From: Saxidomus purpurata
Taxonomy: Eukaryota; Mollusca; Bivalvia; Venerida; Veneridae
Direction: 5' to 3'
Assembly: GCA_022818135.1 (NCBI GenBank)
Contig: JAFMSR010000005.1
Span: 33,915,372-33,979,371 of the forward strand
DNA length: 64,000 bases
Shown here: in pieces, positions 11,585-23,989 of the stretch
Numbering within the stretch: the first letter of the stretch is position 1
Layout of the letters: every line of letters starts with the position of its first letter
Position numbers and translations under genes: made by a program
The notes under the pieces: model-generated
What the model saw: the letters and a program-made list of their open reading frames with translations, nothing else
The model's database searches: none
Told to the model about the DNA's origin: nothing

Positions 11585-13255
11585 ACGACGATTCCAAGGT
11601 TTGAATAAAACTTACAGGAAACAAGAGTCACTAATAAGAATCGCTATACACTGTTTTGACAGTTGATAATTTTGAAGGCGTCGCCTGTAAGGCACTCTCA
11701 ACCAATCAGAACACAAAGAGTTTCCGATAACAGATCACAACATAGATGCAGATCTCATGGACATCTGTCAATCACTGTATGAATATGTTGGGCGCTGTTA
11801 CAAAAACACCAAATCTTTTTATTTTGTTAATTGGTTGAAAGATTTAATTAGTGGCATGTTTTGAGCATCGTGACTTGTCAGTTAATTATTATGTAATCTG
11901 ACACCTCCGTTTGAAAAGTTATGAATCACTGCTAACTGTAGTCCGGGCAATTTATCTAAGATGATAGTGACAATTAACATGAACTTGTGTCAACACATCA
12001 GTTTTGTCAACTAATCCACTGTACATAATGCTGGTATGTCTTGAATTATCAATATCATGTATCAGGGTATTTACCATGTATATTTAAAGAGGCACTCCCT
12101 ACTTCTAGCAGATTATATTCTTGAAACATAGATTATGTGTTCAATGAACGTAAAATGACAAATAAATACAATTTCAAAAGAAGAACCTATGGCGAAAAAT
12201 GCCTCATTTTACCACAATTAATCAATATAGAGGCTTTCTGTAATAAATCGCATCCACCCATTAATCAGGCTGATGCAATTGCCCAATCGGGCTTTCGAAA
12301 ATCAGCTTTTTTAAAAATGATTTTCTTCACTTGGAAAAGGTGTGAACACGTTGTGCATGATAAAAACATCTAAAAAAAAGTTTAAAAGTACAGAATTATT
12401 CATGTTTTCCTGCAAAAATTTGTCTCCGAATTGTGAAGAAAAGACATTTTTGGCATTTTCTTTTAAACTTATTGACAGAAAGTTCTAAAACAGCTCAGAT
12501 TCATAGAAAATACACACATAATTATAAAGAAACCCAAATTAAGATACACAAAGGTACAGTTTGTTGCGCCGGTCCTTTTTTTGATTTCACATATAAAATA
12601 TATGGAAACTGAAAGTAGAAGGGCCAAAAACCTGGCGCAAGAAATGGCTGGATGGAATTTGGTGATGTGGAGTTTTTTCATACCCTACTAATGCAAATAA
12701 CATTCCCTAGCTGTTTCAGAAACATTCATGAAGATTTGCACTGAAAATCTTAAAAAATGTGTTTTTCAGTGATTTCAAACTTATTTTAATTGTGTTAAAA
12801 AATCTCAAGATGACTTTTATTCACTTTTTAATTTATTCTCTACATCTGAACTTTGTTATAGAATGTAAATTATATGAAATTATTCATTTTTAAAAAAGTT
12901 TATTTTTGGAAGCCCGATCGGACAATTGCATCAGCCTGTTAATTGTACAACAACTCCACATAGATTATTGAATGGTTTACGGTACTGCAGTATATTTTAA
13001 ATGATGATTTTATGCTGATTTTATCGATAATGACTGGGAATGCATAGCTGAAACTTCTAGGTTAAGTTATAATACTTCTAAAGTTTCTATTATTTATGTT
13101 TTGGAGGTTATTTAGTTGACATCAGTTATAGGGTATGTCCCTTTAAAATGGGACGTAGGTTGATATTTAATGAACTTTGTAGGTTTTTGTTTTCAAAATA
13201 TTTACTGGGTGTTTTTGGTGTTTTAGCGAGCTTCTGTTACCAGGGTCAGGGTCTA
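11585..13255 (-). repeat. Dispersed repeat copy 1, split by a MITE
   Basis: About 620 bp (11585-12083 plus 13147-13255) matches the reverse complement of 34925-35560. Shared stretches include TAAGATGATAGTGACAA, AGTGGCATGTTT and GTCGTCAGATTATT-like blocks. The two halves are separated by the TIR element at 12084-13146. Confidence 0.8.
12084..13146. mobile_element. TTTAAAG-type TIR element (MITE) inside dispersed repeat
   Basis: The ends are TTTAAAGAGGCACTCCCTA and the inverse of TAGGGTATGTCCCTTTAAA. A second internal inverted repeat lies at 12263-12293 / 12911-12941 (GGCTGATGCAATTG). No transposase is visible. The uninterrupted paralogue near 35 kb gives the empty site. Confidence 0.75.
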
Positions 13256-13884
13256 TGACATATAGCTAATGATATATACAGGTCCTATATGACTCTGAAA
13301 AACTTACAAGTCAGAATTGATGCAATATGAATAAGAAATCTTAGAAAAGCATCAAAAACCTCTGGTATTCCGTGAAGTAAAATTGTAAATGTTAAATTTG
13401 TTAAAAAAATGTTTAGTCCGTAGTTCCTGAACTACACAATTATTAAAAAAATTAATAGTTACCAGTTTCGACAATTTTGCACTTTGTGTGACGCTTATAA
13501 TTTTATATAGGAAATAGATTGTGGAATGTCTGCATTTGATAAAATGAGGTCAACTAAAATATGGAGCCTTGCAGTGTTACTTACGTTTTATTAGCTTATT
13601 TATAAAGGTCAGATGACAGGTAATAAACACATACCACAAAAATATTTAATTTGTACAACTAGCATTGGTGTGTATAAAAATGTCCTTATGTGACCGAAAA
13701 ATGGATTGGACCAGGATATATTCTGTATTTTAAAAAAATGCGTTCTAATTCTTAGGCATCGCACTTTTCAGTCTTTGGCCTATCCCTGTCTTAGTTCACA
13801 AATGTTGTACACTACAGTTGAATCAGCACCAATAGCCACCTTCCTTAAGCAGCAAATATTGATGTGTTACAGGGAACCATTTTT
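13256..13884. other. Intergenic, no gene seen
   Basis: AT-rich DNA with only short open frames; nothing recognised. Confidence 0.5.
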
Positions 13885-14921
13885 GTGTTGCTCTTTCAGA
13901 GAAAAGGCGATGCATGTACACAAGGATCGCTTTGTCCGTCCGTCACATATACTTGACGTTGGCTATAACTTTGCCATTTTATGAGATTTCTTCATCAAAC
14001 TTTCAAATTGCATTAGTTGTGATGCTGCCAACTTTTGTAGGTCAAGGTCATCTTTGATAGAGTTATGCCCCTTTTTGTACTTAGATTTTGGCTATAACTT
14101 TGCCATTTCTTAAGATTTATTCATCTAACTTTCAAATTGTATTGCAAAACAAACTTTCAAATATTGTAAAAGGGTCATATTTGACAGACTTATGTCCATT
14201 TTTAGCTCGACTATTCGAAGAATAAGGAGAGCTATCCTAGTCACCCGAGTGTCGGTGTCGGCGTAACCACTTATGTTAAAGTTTGCGTACCACCTCAAAT
14301 ATTTTCCAATTCAATTGTCATCTGGCTTTGAAACTTTGCACACTTGTTCACCATCATGCCCCCAACCTGTACACAGGAGGTAACTCTATCAAGCCTTTTG
14401 ACAGAATTATGCCCCTTTTTCGACTTAGAATTTACGTTAAAGTTTGCGTACCACCTCAGATAATTTCAAAGTCCATCGACATATGGCTTTGAAACTTTGC
14501 ACACTTGTTCACCATCATGATCTCAACCTGTGTACAGGAGGAGGTCACTGTATCAAGCTTTTTACAATATTATGCCCCTTTTTTTACTTAGAACTTACGT
14601 TAAAGTTTGCGTACTACCTCAGATATTTTCAAAGTCCATTGACATATGCCTTTCAAACTTTGCACACTTGTTCACCATCATGATCCGAACCTGTGTACAG
14701 GAGGAGGTAACTGTATCAAGCATTTTGACATAATTATCCCCTTTAGAGACTCGTATACAGTCGGGATGGATATTATTTTATATTGTCAATCACTGAGAAT
14801 AGTCGAGCGCGCTGTCTACTGACAGCTCTTGTTGCACATGGAGTTTGTCACAAAATTATTGGTTATTCTGACAAAGACTAGTGTAAGAGGGTGACACTAG
14901 TGTTTTACTGAACACCCATCT
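13885..14921 (+). mobile_element. Helentron-like element B, host of nested element A
   Basis: The left part has GGATCGCTTTGTCCGTCCGT, then core repeats (CTATAACTTTGCCATTTCTT, AGGTCAAGGTCAT, GAGTTATGCCCCTTTTT). The right end is GAGGGTGACACTAG...GAACACCCATC. Between 14214 and 14832 it is interrupted by element A. A second copy of B lies at 50896-51632. Confidence 0.75.
14214..14832 (+). mobile_element. Helentron-like element A (AGCTCGAC family), nested in B
   Basis: It starts AGCTCGACTATTCGAAG and ends AATAGTCGAGCGCGCTGTC TACT GACAGCTCTTGT, so it has subterminal inverted boxes (GCTCGACTATT) and a 6-bp 3' hairpin. The core holds about 160-bp repeats (GTTAAAGTTTGCGTACCACC). It lies between two Ts of a B core repeat, as expected for Helentron T|T insertion. 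Confidence 0.8.
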
Positions 14922-15450
14922 ATAGTTATATTATATACCCCTGCATCATGCACCAACCTGCTTTAACTCGCCACATTTAATACATTTTTTACTATATCTA
15001 CACAGATTCTGTTAGAACCAACAACCATGGAGTCAGTGGACATTATGAATCTAGCAACAGTTGCCTCCACCATTAAAGAAAGATCAGAAAGAAAATGGAG
15101 GAGAAACTGGAATCAATAGAAGCGAAACTCGTGTTGTTTAGAAGTCATCTAGATACACAATATCAGCTGTTTATTGTCACTTCTCGCACATGACTTGTCA
15201 AGGGTAGTTCTAGGTATGTCGGCTCTGCAGAGTTTCGACTGGAAGTCACAACTTCAGTATAGATTATAATAATAATAATAATAATTGGCAAAGGAGAACA
15301 GATAGCTTAAAGGTAAGTTACGAATTTCTTAACTTTGATAGCAGCGTTCATGTAACTTTGATAGATTTTAATGCAATCTCTTTGATGGTTCTGTCTATGT
15401 GGATAAAGGATCCCTTACAGATCACAGGATGGTGGTCTTCATCTGTAATT
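14922..15450. other. Intergenic; (AAT)n microsatellite
   Basis: An ATA/AAT trinucleotide run lies at about 15265-15284. Nothing else was recognised. Confidence 0.5.
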
Positions 15451-17640
15451 GTTACTAAAAATCTCAATTTAAATTTTAGTAAAATGTTCATTGAAATGTT
15501 AAAGAAAATGTGACGGAAAAACACAAATTTTTAGAATTAAAAAAAAAAAGTTTGTTGGTAACACATATAACTGGAAATCTCAGTTTAAGTTTTAATAGAA
15601 AATGAAAATGTTACAGAATAATTGTCATTTTAAATGTTGAGAAAATAGAGTTGAAATGTTAAGGTAAGTGTTATGGAATATGTCATTTTCAATTTTAAGA
15701 AAAAACGTTGGTTTATATATGTTAAAGAAACTGTAACGGAAAATCTCAATTTAAATTTCAAGTAAAACATTTTGTTGATATATGGCTAAGAAAAATATCT
15801 GTTTTGGGCAACCCCCACCTACTTGATGAAACGAAACAAACTATGATGGCCTTGGTAATGGTTTTTTAAATGTTATATATTAATTCTGAATACATCTGAA
15901 ATAAACAAAGTAGAAAGTAGAGCAAAAACCAAAAGAGGAGTCTTGAATTAGAAATTATAAAGCAACAGCCTGTAGCATTTAGTACTTAAGTGCAGGATTT
16001 ACAATGTCAAAGTATGATTATTAACAACGGGAACTAGGGCTGGGTATTGCCAGCAAAAATTACAATAAATGCAATATATTACTTTATTTTGCAATTGTAT
16101 CATGATACTTATATTGCAAAGCATGTTTCAAAAAGAAAGTCAGAAAATATATAAATCAACAAATTTTATCATAATAGTATTTATCTAAGCACATATACAA
16201 TAGTACATTCAAGAAATATAGCATTTCAGGCTACAGATAGAAACCTTATAATTGTGTATTATGTTACAAAATGTAACTTAATTGAATAGAAAATAACTCA
16301 TGAGCTACGGTATTTCCCCGCTTATAAGACAAGGAAATAAAGTCCCGATTATTGCCTCAAAGTGGGGTCCTCGTCTTATAAGCGAGGCCACAAGAATCAA
16401 CCAAAAATAAAAATCAATCCTACATACATTTGTGATGAAATCGGCAATACCGAATGTCGTCCCGCGAGTGTCTATGTGCAGACGACAGTCGAACAATTAC
16501 CGGTACCGTACATTGGCATATTACGTTATTGTGTTAACTCACCTCCGCTGTCGATCGCAAATGTCGCCATTTGCAATTATTTAAAGAATCTGAAGGTAAA
16601 CTTTGCGAAAATAAGTGGTGCAGTCATATTTGTTTTTTCCCGGTTTGGTATAAGCGGCCTAAAATTGATATCAGAATCAAGCGTTGTAACAGCGTTTATT
16701 GTAAAGAAACCCGATAATCAGTCTAGTCTGTGTATTGTTAATTCGGATATTGATTTTTGTTGACACTTTGAGACGATAATTGCGTCCGGTAAATACGTGT
16801 CATCGGCTGATTAATCAATTTATGAAAACATCTGGCGGCTTGTGTATAACTAGTAAGAGTGCCCAGGATTCCCCAAATTAGCGGCAATTACGTCGTTGTT
16901 AAGGAGCGAGAGGCTTAGACAAAAGGCCGAAAGTTTTATTTGAATTTTTTTTAAAGAAAATATTACTGAAAATCTCAATTTAAATTTTGATAGAATAATC
17001 ATTGAAATGCTAAACAAAATGTTACGAAATATGTCATTTCAAATGTTCGTTGATCTGTAATAGGAAATGTTGCGAAAATTCTCAATTCAAATTTCAGTTG
17101 AAATGTTTGAGAAAATGTTACGGAATATGTCATTTTAAACATTACGGTTAAGCAAATATTCGTTGATCTGTTATAGAAATGTTACGGAAAATCTCAAATT
17201 GAATATTAAGAAAAAGCGTTCCTTGAGAGAATGTTCGTGAAAATCTCAATCCAAATTTTAATAAAATGTTTTTTGAAATGTTAAAGAAAATGTAATGGAA
17301 TATGTTATTTTAAATGTTGAGAAAGTTGAGTTGAAATGTTAAGGAAAGTGGAATGTGTCATTTTCAATTTGAAGGAAAAAGGTTGGTTGATGTGTTAAAG
17401 AACATGTAACAGCAAATCTCATAAATTTAATAAAATGTCTGTTCAAATGTTTAAGAAAATGTTACAGAATAATGTAAAGAAAATTTCGTTTGAAATGTTC
17501 AAAGAAAATGTTAAGAACGTGTTATTTTCAATATTAAAAAACGTCTCGTGTCCAAATCTCATGTATGCAAATCTGAGAGCCCAAAATGTTAAACACCCCC
17601 AAAATTTGATGTCAAATCACAAAATTATAGAGTAATGAAA
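15450..17640. repeat. Degenerate tandem array, interrupted
   Basis: Loose repeats of AAAATCTCAATTTAAATTT, GAAATGTTAAAGAAAATGT and ACGGAATATGTCATTT recur at 15450-15790 and again at 16940-17560. Units vary in length (roughly 55 or 110 bp), with no strict period. The 1.1 kb between the two blocks is unrelated and includes the TIR fragment at 16306. Confidence 0.6.
16306..16400. mobile_element. MITE end fragment (CTTATAAGAC inverted boxes)
   Basis: TACGGTATTTCCCCGCTTAT is followed by the inverted pair GCTTATAAGAC / GTCTTATAAGC about 50 bp apart. No matching far end was found, so this is a solitary end or a small foldback. Confidence 0.4.
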
Positions 17641-18500
17641 TTATTGTTGCTTGAAGTACATGAAGTACTTCGCTAATTAAAAACATGGGATAACTGTACA
17701 CTGCCAGGAGGCAGGGGATAGTTTTGAATGCAGTTAAATTGTAGTCCAGGAGTGATCAGGGTGTTCAATAGACTTGGAAAATCAAGGGTCATTGACTCTT
17801 CAGCCTAAATTTTCAAGGGTCAAAATCAAATTTTTAAGAGTCAATGTGCCAATTTTAAGGGTTGGGTCAAGTGTCATCGGGTTTAGGTAATATATCCTAG
17901 GCTTGCATTTCATATTTTTTTGTTTGTGTCCTGCTTTTCAGTCGTATTTTCTAATGATTTTCTAATAATTAGATAGCTGCTCATCCTAGGTTTTATCAAC
18001 TGAAAATTACGTTGTTCCCGAATTAGTCACATATTTTCGCGATCTCGCATGTCAATTCTGTCATTCCCCCCTCCCAACCGATTTTAACAGTTTTAATACA
18101 AAAAAAATGTAAAAAAAATATTCAGTTAATATTTAGATGTGAAATACTGGAGGTGCCAGATAATGCCCGCTGATAATTAAAGTACGTAGAGAAAAAATTA
18201 CGTCCGTAACAATTTTGAAAGTCTTCGAAATCAGTGCTGGTCGAGTTTTATCAAGTTTTAAAACATAAAAGCATGTGCTAATGTCAGTAATGACATATGA
18301 TTATCGAAATAACAGAAAATATTTAATTGTCTTTTGATTTCGTCTTTCCGGCGATGTGTGAATTACAATACACCGAGTCGTGTCAGAGTCGGCCGCTCAT
18401 TAGTCCGTGTTATAGAAATTCGCCGAGGTCTATCATTGTTTATCAATTAACACCTTTGATGACGAGCGAGACGGCCACGTGCTAATTGATAGGTAGTGAA
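17641..18500. other. Intergenic, no gene seen
   Basis: AT-rich DNA with a small imperfect repeat of TCAAGGGTCA/TTTTAAGGGT near 17785-17870. It ends at the assembly gap. Confidence 0.5.
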
Positions 18501-19000
18501 NNNNNNNNNNNNNNNNNNNNNNNNNNNNNNNNNNNNNNNNNNNNNNNNNNNNNNNNNNNNNNNNNNNNNNNNNNNNNNNNNNNNNNNNNNNNNNNNNNNN
18601 NNNNNNNNNNNNNNNNNNNNNNNNNNNNNNNNNNNNNNNNNNNNNNNNNNNNNNNNNNNNNNNNNNNNNNNNNNNNNNNNNNNNNNNNNNNNNNNNNNNN
18701 NNNNNNNNNNNNNNNNNNNNNNNNNNNNNNNNNNNNNNNNNNNNNNNNNNNNNNNNNNNNNNNNNNNNNNNNNNNNNNNNNNNNNNNNNNNNNNNNNNNN
18801 NNNNNNNNNNNNNNNNNNNNNNNNNNNNNNNNNNNNNNNNNNNNNNNNNNNNNNNNNNNNNNNNNNNNNNNNNNNNNNNNNNNNNNNNNNNNNNNNNNNN
18901 NNNNNNNNNNNNNNNNNNNNNNNNNNNNNNNNNNNNNNNNNNNNNNNNNNNNNNNNNNNNNNNNNNNNNNNNNNNNNNNNNNNNNNNNNNNNNNNNNNNN
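18501..19000. other. Assembly gap (500 N)
   Basis: Exactly 500 undetermined bases, which suggests a scaffolding placeholder of nominal length. True distance across it is unknown. Confidence 0.99.
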
Positions 19001-19750
19001 ATATTATTAAAAACATTTAAAGCGTGACATCGAAAACAAATTTCTGTGGTCGGTTGATGTAAAGGTGTGTTTATTTCAAAATAAAATTTGAAAAATTAAT
19101 TTCTTCCGTGTCCTTAGGCGACCTGTCGTACATGTAAATCAATTTGTACTTATTTATTATAATAAGTGTAAACACGTTTTTACGAGTCTGAATCAAAGTC
19201 ATGATTGTCAATTTTTAATATATTAGTAACTTGACGTATCAAGTCATAATGGGGAAAAAGTCTGAGTCACACGGTGGGGTAAGGTTTGTGGTAGGGTGGT
19301 TGGGGTGGGGAGTAAGGGGCAGAGGGGGAGGGGGGGGGGGGCTTTCAGATATGTTTATGTGGATGTGAACATGCATCATGACCAATTAAGTGTTACGTCA
19401 TTATTTATATGTACGTTCTATTACATTGACAAATTAGACCTCATTCACCGACGACGACCTAGAACAATAAATATTTCAATACCAGTTCGATCATTCAACA
19501 TACTTGATGTACAGTTTTATAATGATAAATACACTTGAACTAAATTGCTGTTATACATAACTAGTATTGTTTTTGTCACACTCTTGGCCACCATCGCTCG
19601 TTTGCTTTTTGTTTTTGTTGCTTTTTTCTTGTAAAAAAGACAAGAGTATACAAACGAGCGAGGGGGTTTTTGCGTTTTCGTCAGATGCTTAGCGAATCCT
19701 CTTCTGCAACTTAACCTGACCACGATAATATTCCAAGACCTGAGTTCTTA
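19001..19750. other. Intergenic; G-rich run and small inverted repeat
   Basis: A G-rich stretch lies at 19290-19340. An inverted pair around CGCTCGTTTG / CAAACGAGCG lies at about 19595 and 19651. No gene was recognised. Confidence 0.5.
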
Positions 19751-19756
19751 AAAGCT

Positions 19757-19935
19757 ACAGTAAACTCCGTATATATCCACTCCGGATACAACAAACCTTT
19801 TTCGCCCGATTTTTCCCTTCTTTGTTTTACAAAAAATATACAGTTATAACGTACACCGGCTATAACGAATCTTCGGATATAAGGAACCATAATTTCTGGC
19901 CCAAAAGTGAAAAATCTACTTCTATGTCTAAGCCG
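19757..19935. mobile_element. Pogo/Tigger-like terminal fragment
   Basis: CAGTAAACTCCGTATATATC and the later GTTATAACGTACACCGGC, ATAACGAATCTTCGGATATA have the style of pogo-type TIRs in which CAGT is followed by TATAACGAA-like repeats. No matching right end is seen. Confidence 0.4.
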
Positions 19936-21250
19936 TGTTGGTCACCATCCCCATTTTTATATACAAGAAAGCGGTATACTAGAGTACAGGTTTAAAAGTT
20001 AGCAGAAGATAGATATCGCATCTGACAGAAAAACGCTAAAAACATAGAGACCAGCGATTCGGATCAGCCTATTGACACGGCAATGTGATCACAGTTGAAC
20101 CCGAGACAATGATCAGCTTTTTCTGAACTTTTTACGACGGAGGTAATGTTAATACATTTGATACTATGTAAGGTGTGATCGTGATTAAGCGAACACTTGC
20201 CCTGAGCCGACATCCGAACCCTGTATTCGGCCTTGAAATAAAATTTTAAAAATACATTTAAAAAAACTGAGAAAACATCCATCTGCTTTGAAAAACCAAT
20301 TTTGTTGATCTCATGGCTGACTGCTTAAAACAGGCTCAATTGTATTTTATTGGCCTTTGGATTCAGCGGTATTTGGAATTTCGAGTTATAAAAGAATCTG
20401 TTGACATTTGGTGTATCTGTGTCTACAAGGTGATGCAATAAGTATTGAAACGAATAGCGTTTCTTTGAGAAAAGTCCTTTGTAGTTCGTAAAAGTGTCTC
20501 TTTTTGACTTGCCTATTTTCCTTATTACTCCATTATTGTGCTTCAAGAAAATTTCGATTTCTAATGATGAGTCTGGTCTCGCTAATTCTTGCAATCATTC
20601 AGTAACACGGCTAACTGTTTATACCTTAACTACACCATGTAAGTGTGCTGCTAACTATTTTTATATCTAAAGCCATTTTTCACTTTCTAGACGAGAGCGT
20701 AAAAGTTATGTAGCCTTTAGAAGAAAGTGGTCTTGCACACGTCCCCGTTGCATCATGATAGTTTGGAAATACCTCACCACCTCATCCTCAAGTGTGGCCA
20801 ATTTGTTCTGAATAACACGCCATTACCAGCCACGGCTAAATGTGTTGCTGGAACGAGTTAATCTATGTCATTGTGCTTAACACAACATTAGTTGATAAGT
20901 AAAGTTACATAGTAAGCAAGGTTAAATATTTGACAAAAAGAACGTTTAATAAATGATATATTTAATGAATCCGTGTGTAATATTTCTCACATGCTAACCT
21001 AATTTCTACTGCCGTAACATTTGACCGAGGTTCTAAAGTAGTAACAACCTGTACATAAATCAAGCAAGTTTGTGGGTCGACTTTTACACCTAGCACACTC
21101 TTGCTTAAAAATTTTATGACTGTTGCCTCGTCATTTTTGCATTACGTGAGCTGAATTCTGCGACCTAGTCGTATACGTACGTTCTTTCATAGCAAATTTT
21201 AATCAAATATTTTCGTTTCTTTTCCGTGAGGTGTGCAAACACCAATATGT
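19936..21250. other. Intergenic, no gene seen
   Basis: It contains an 89-codon minus-strand frame at 20594-20325 with no recognised similarity or splice context. Nothing else was identified. Confidence 0.45.
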
Positions 21251-21257
21251 ATGTATT

Positions 21258-21352
21258 AGATAGAGTACTGTTTGCGAGAATAATTACGTCATTTCGAGGA
21301 GACGTAGCCTGCGAAATATGACGTATTTATTTGAGTTAACAGTACTTTATCT
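21258..21352. mobile_element. 95-bp palindromic MITE
   Basis: AGATAGAGTACTGTT (21258) is matched by AACAGTACTTTATCT (21338-21352) with one mismatch, and the inner arms carry ATTACGTCAT / ATGACGTATT. It folds almost end to end. Confidence 0.55.
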
Positions 21353-21394
21353 ATTTTGTATTATGGCGCATTTTGCTCTGGTGCGCTATTGCAA

Positions 21395-21545
21395 CTGTTT
21401 TCTATTGTATAATATGTTCTCTATTGTATAGATATGTTCTCTATTGTGATATGTTTTTATTGTAGATAGATCATGTTCTCTATTGTAGATAGATCATGTT
21501 TTCTACTGTAGGTAGATCATGTTCTCTATCGTAGATAAATAAGCT
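21395..21545 (+). repeat. ~23-bp minisatellite
   Basis: TGTTCTCTATTGTAGATAGA repeats about six times with decay. Confidence 0.75.
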
Positions 21546-23240
21546 CCATGGCCCTCAACACACAGTGTAAATTATCAGAAATACAACTTACATTGTTTTC
21601 CTATAGATAAATACAGAAGCCATAAAACAAATCAATTAATAGCATCGCACAAGTCATGTATTCCCTTGTGCATGTTTTTCTTTCAATATCAGAACATTTA
21701 GTTTAACAATATTTTATTTATCAAATATCATGTAAGTACAATATACATTACAAAGACAAGGGATCGAGTAGTAAGCTAAGAAGCTTTGAACCTTCCAAAA
21801 TCAGAACATTTGCAGTGTAAACCTTCATATATGCAAGTATATTGTCAGAGGATTCCGATTTTTTCAAAGGTGTAATGAGAGAGGGGCCGCTGCCTTAAAT
21901 TCACCTGAAATGCGAAACTTTGGTCAACGTTTCTTTCTTGTTTCGTTATCGTTCAATATTTCGAAATATACAATCGCCTTGACTGATTCAATGTCTAATT
22001 AGTGTTGATGTTTTCAGCTTAACTTGATGTTCACAAACGTGCGTACACATAAAAGCATGTCCAGAAAATCAAAAACCTGTACCGGTGTCGGAAGCGCAGT
22101 ACAAGAATAAATTTGACGATGACTATCAGACACTAAAAGGATGTTGAGAATGCTTTTGCTTATCTCTATAAAAAAAAGTGTAGATGCACGTGTAAAATTA
22201 TGACTTCGATTTTTTTTGTCTGGAGTACGTAAAGTATTATTGAGTGAAATGGAAGTGCGGTGGACACATAGAGGCCATATTGAATTCATCCCCTCACTGA
22301 AATAGGGATGAAATATGGTTACAAAAATGAAAATACTTATAGTGCACAAGCGGTCAGCTGTTTTTACCGTAGGCGATAATAAAAGTTTGCAAGCCCAAAT
22401 CATTTGTGGATGTAGCAATCTAATGTGTTTGCATTATTTGCAAATTTAAAGAAATATCGCACACTTTTTCAGTTATAGATATTATACAAGACGGTGTCTA
22501 AATATGAAATATAAAAAGGTTGCATTGCCGAAGAACATTTCCAGTTTCATTGAAGAAAAAAACACATCGGACTTTGAAAAATAAACAAAATTACACAGAA
22601 ATTAAATATAACTTAATTATTAATCCATAAATTTCATTTTGATAATTTAAAAATACTTACCATAGTAGTCTGTGAGATCAAATTCACAAGGAGCACTAAA
22701 CACAAAACGGCTTTAACAATCACAGAAACTCCCGCCATTATGCTTGATCAATATATTTCCAGTATTCCAAAGAACGTTAATCCGTTTTTGAACAGGTCAT
22801 AATGATGTAAAACAGCAAAAAAATAACTTCCTATTTTAGACGTATAACATTATCTCACTTTTTGCCCAAAACAAGTAAGTCCAGAAAATATCACTAAAAA
22901 TCGCCAGCATGAAGAACTATCATTTCAGAAGATTGATAATTAAAAGGTAACTGGCAAGCAAGAAAATGATTTAAGAAATAATTGAGCATCGGTCCCATGT
23001 CATCCATCAACCGGTTGTCAAGTCTACCTTCCGTATATAACTACCACTGTTAAAGCGAATAAAATGGCAATAAAAGGTACAAATTACGATATAATCGCTA
23101 TCGCATACATGTCCAAATTTTGTGTTTTGTTTGTATTCAGTAATAATTACATTGCATACTAATTATTAATAAGAAATAATTACAAATGTATATGTACGTG
23201 ATTCACTAAAGAGAGAAGAACTGAATGTGGTGGTTTCTAA
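21546..23240. other. Intergenic, no gene seen
   Basis: AT-rich DNA. A 134-codon minus-strand frame at 22418-22014 has no recognised domain and no convincing splice partners. Confidence 0.45.
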
Positions 23241-23443
23241 GATCTGTTAAACTTCAAGCTGGCGGAAAAAGGTTTTTGCCTTTGCGTCCAATGCTGATCA
23301 TGGTCTGCAGGGTACGCAGGTAGTTTCTATTCACCAAAGGCAAATTTGCACGGACCGCCCCCTTTTTAAAAGTAATGGCATAGTCCAAATTGAAAGATGG
23401 AAAAGTTCATTTATAAGAAGATTTAGCATGATCAGGATTAAAC

Positions 23444-23553
23444 CACAGATGCATGGGGTATCATGGGACTCGCCATCCAATCTAACACCAGTCCCCTGTT
23501 GTACGGAACATATATAAATGGGACCAGTATTAGGTTAGGGCCCCATGCATGTG
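23444..23553. mobile_element. 110-bp MITE with 8-bp target duplication
   Basis: GATTAAAC flanks it at 23436-23443 and 23554-23561. The ends are CACAGATGCATGGGG and the inverse of CCCCATGCATGTG. An 8-bp duplication suggests hAT-type mobilisation. Confidence 0.75.
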
Positions 23554-23989
23554 GATTAAACAAGAAATTCACCAATGTGCATTGCTATTGGAAAGTGAAT
23601 GTGAAGACAACGTAACAAATTCTGTCCCCCCGACGTTAACTGTACTTTGCCCTTTTCAAAATTTCTAACAATGCACTATAAAAATACAGACTTTGTGGAT
23701 TTAAACAGAAATAGTTTTGACTATTTTGACAGTGTGTTAGTGAATTTTGTGCTACAGGTAACGGTCAGCAAGTTCCCAAATTGTGTCTGTTTCCGTCCAT
23801 TTATTTCACAGCTCTTAAGATAAAGTCTGTCTTTGTCTGATCTAAATATAGTAGAAATTATTCTATTTATAGCACAGTAGGTTTTGAAATTACAAGCAGC
23901 ATACCTCTGAAGCCGGATACCCAACCAACTTCCCGGGAAAATACTACCGGAAGTGGCCTAACACCCTGTTCACAGCTTAATAACCTTTT

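Noticed and set aside
16362..16763. 133-codon plus-strand frame
   Set aside because: It starts within a MITE end, has no recognised domain and no splice support.
18447..19020. Long frames on both strands through the N run
   Set aside because: They are made of undetermined bases in the assembly gap.
20325..20594. 89-codon minus-strand frame
   Set aside because: No recognisable motif or neighbouring exons; it could be chance in AT-rich DNA.
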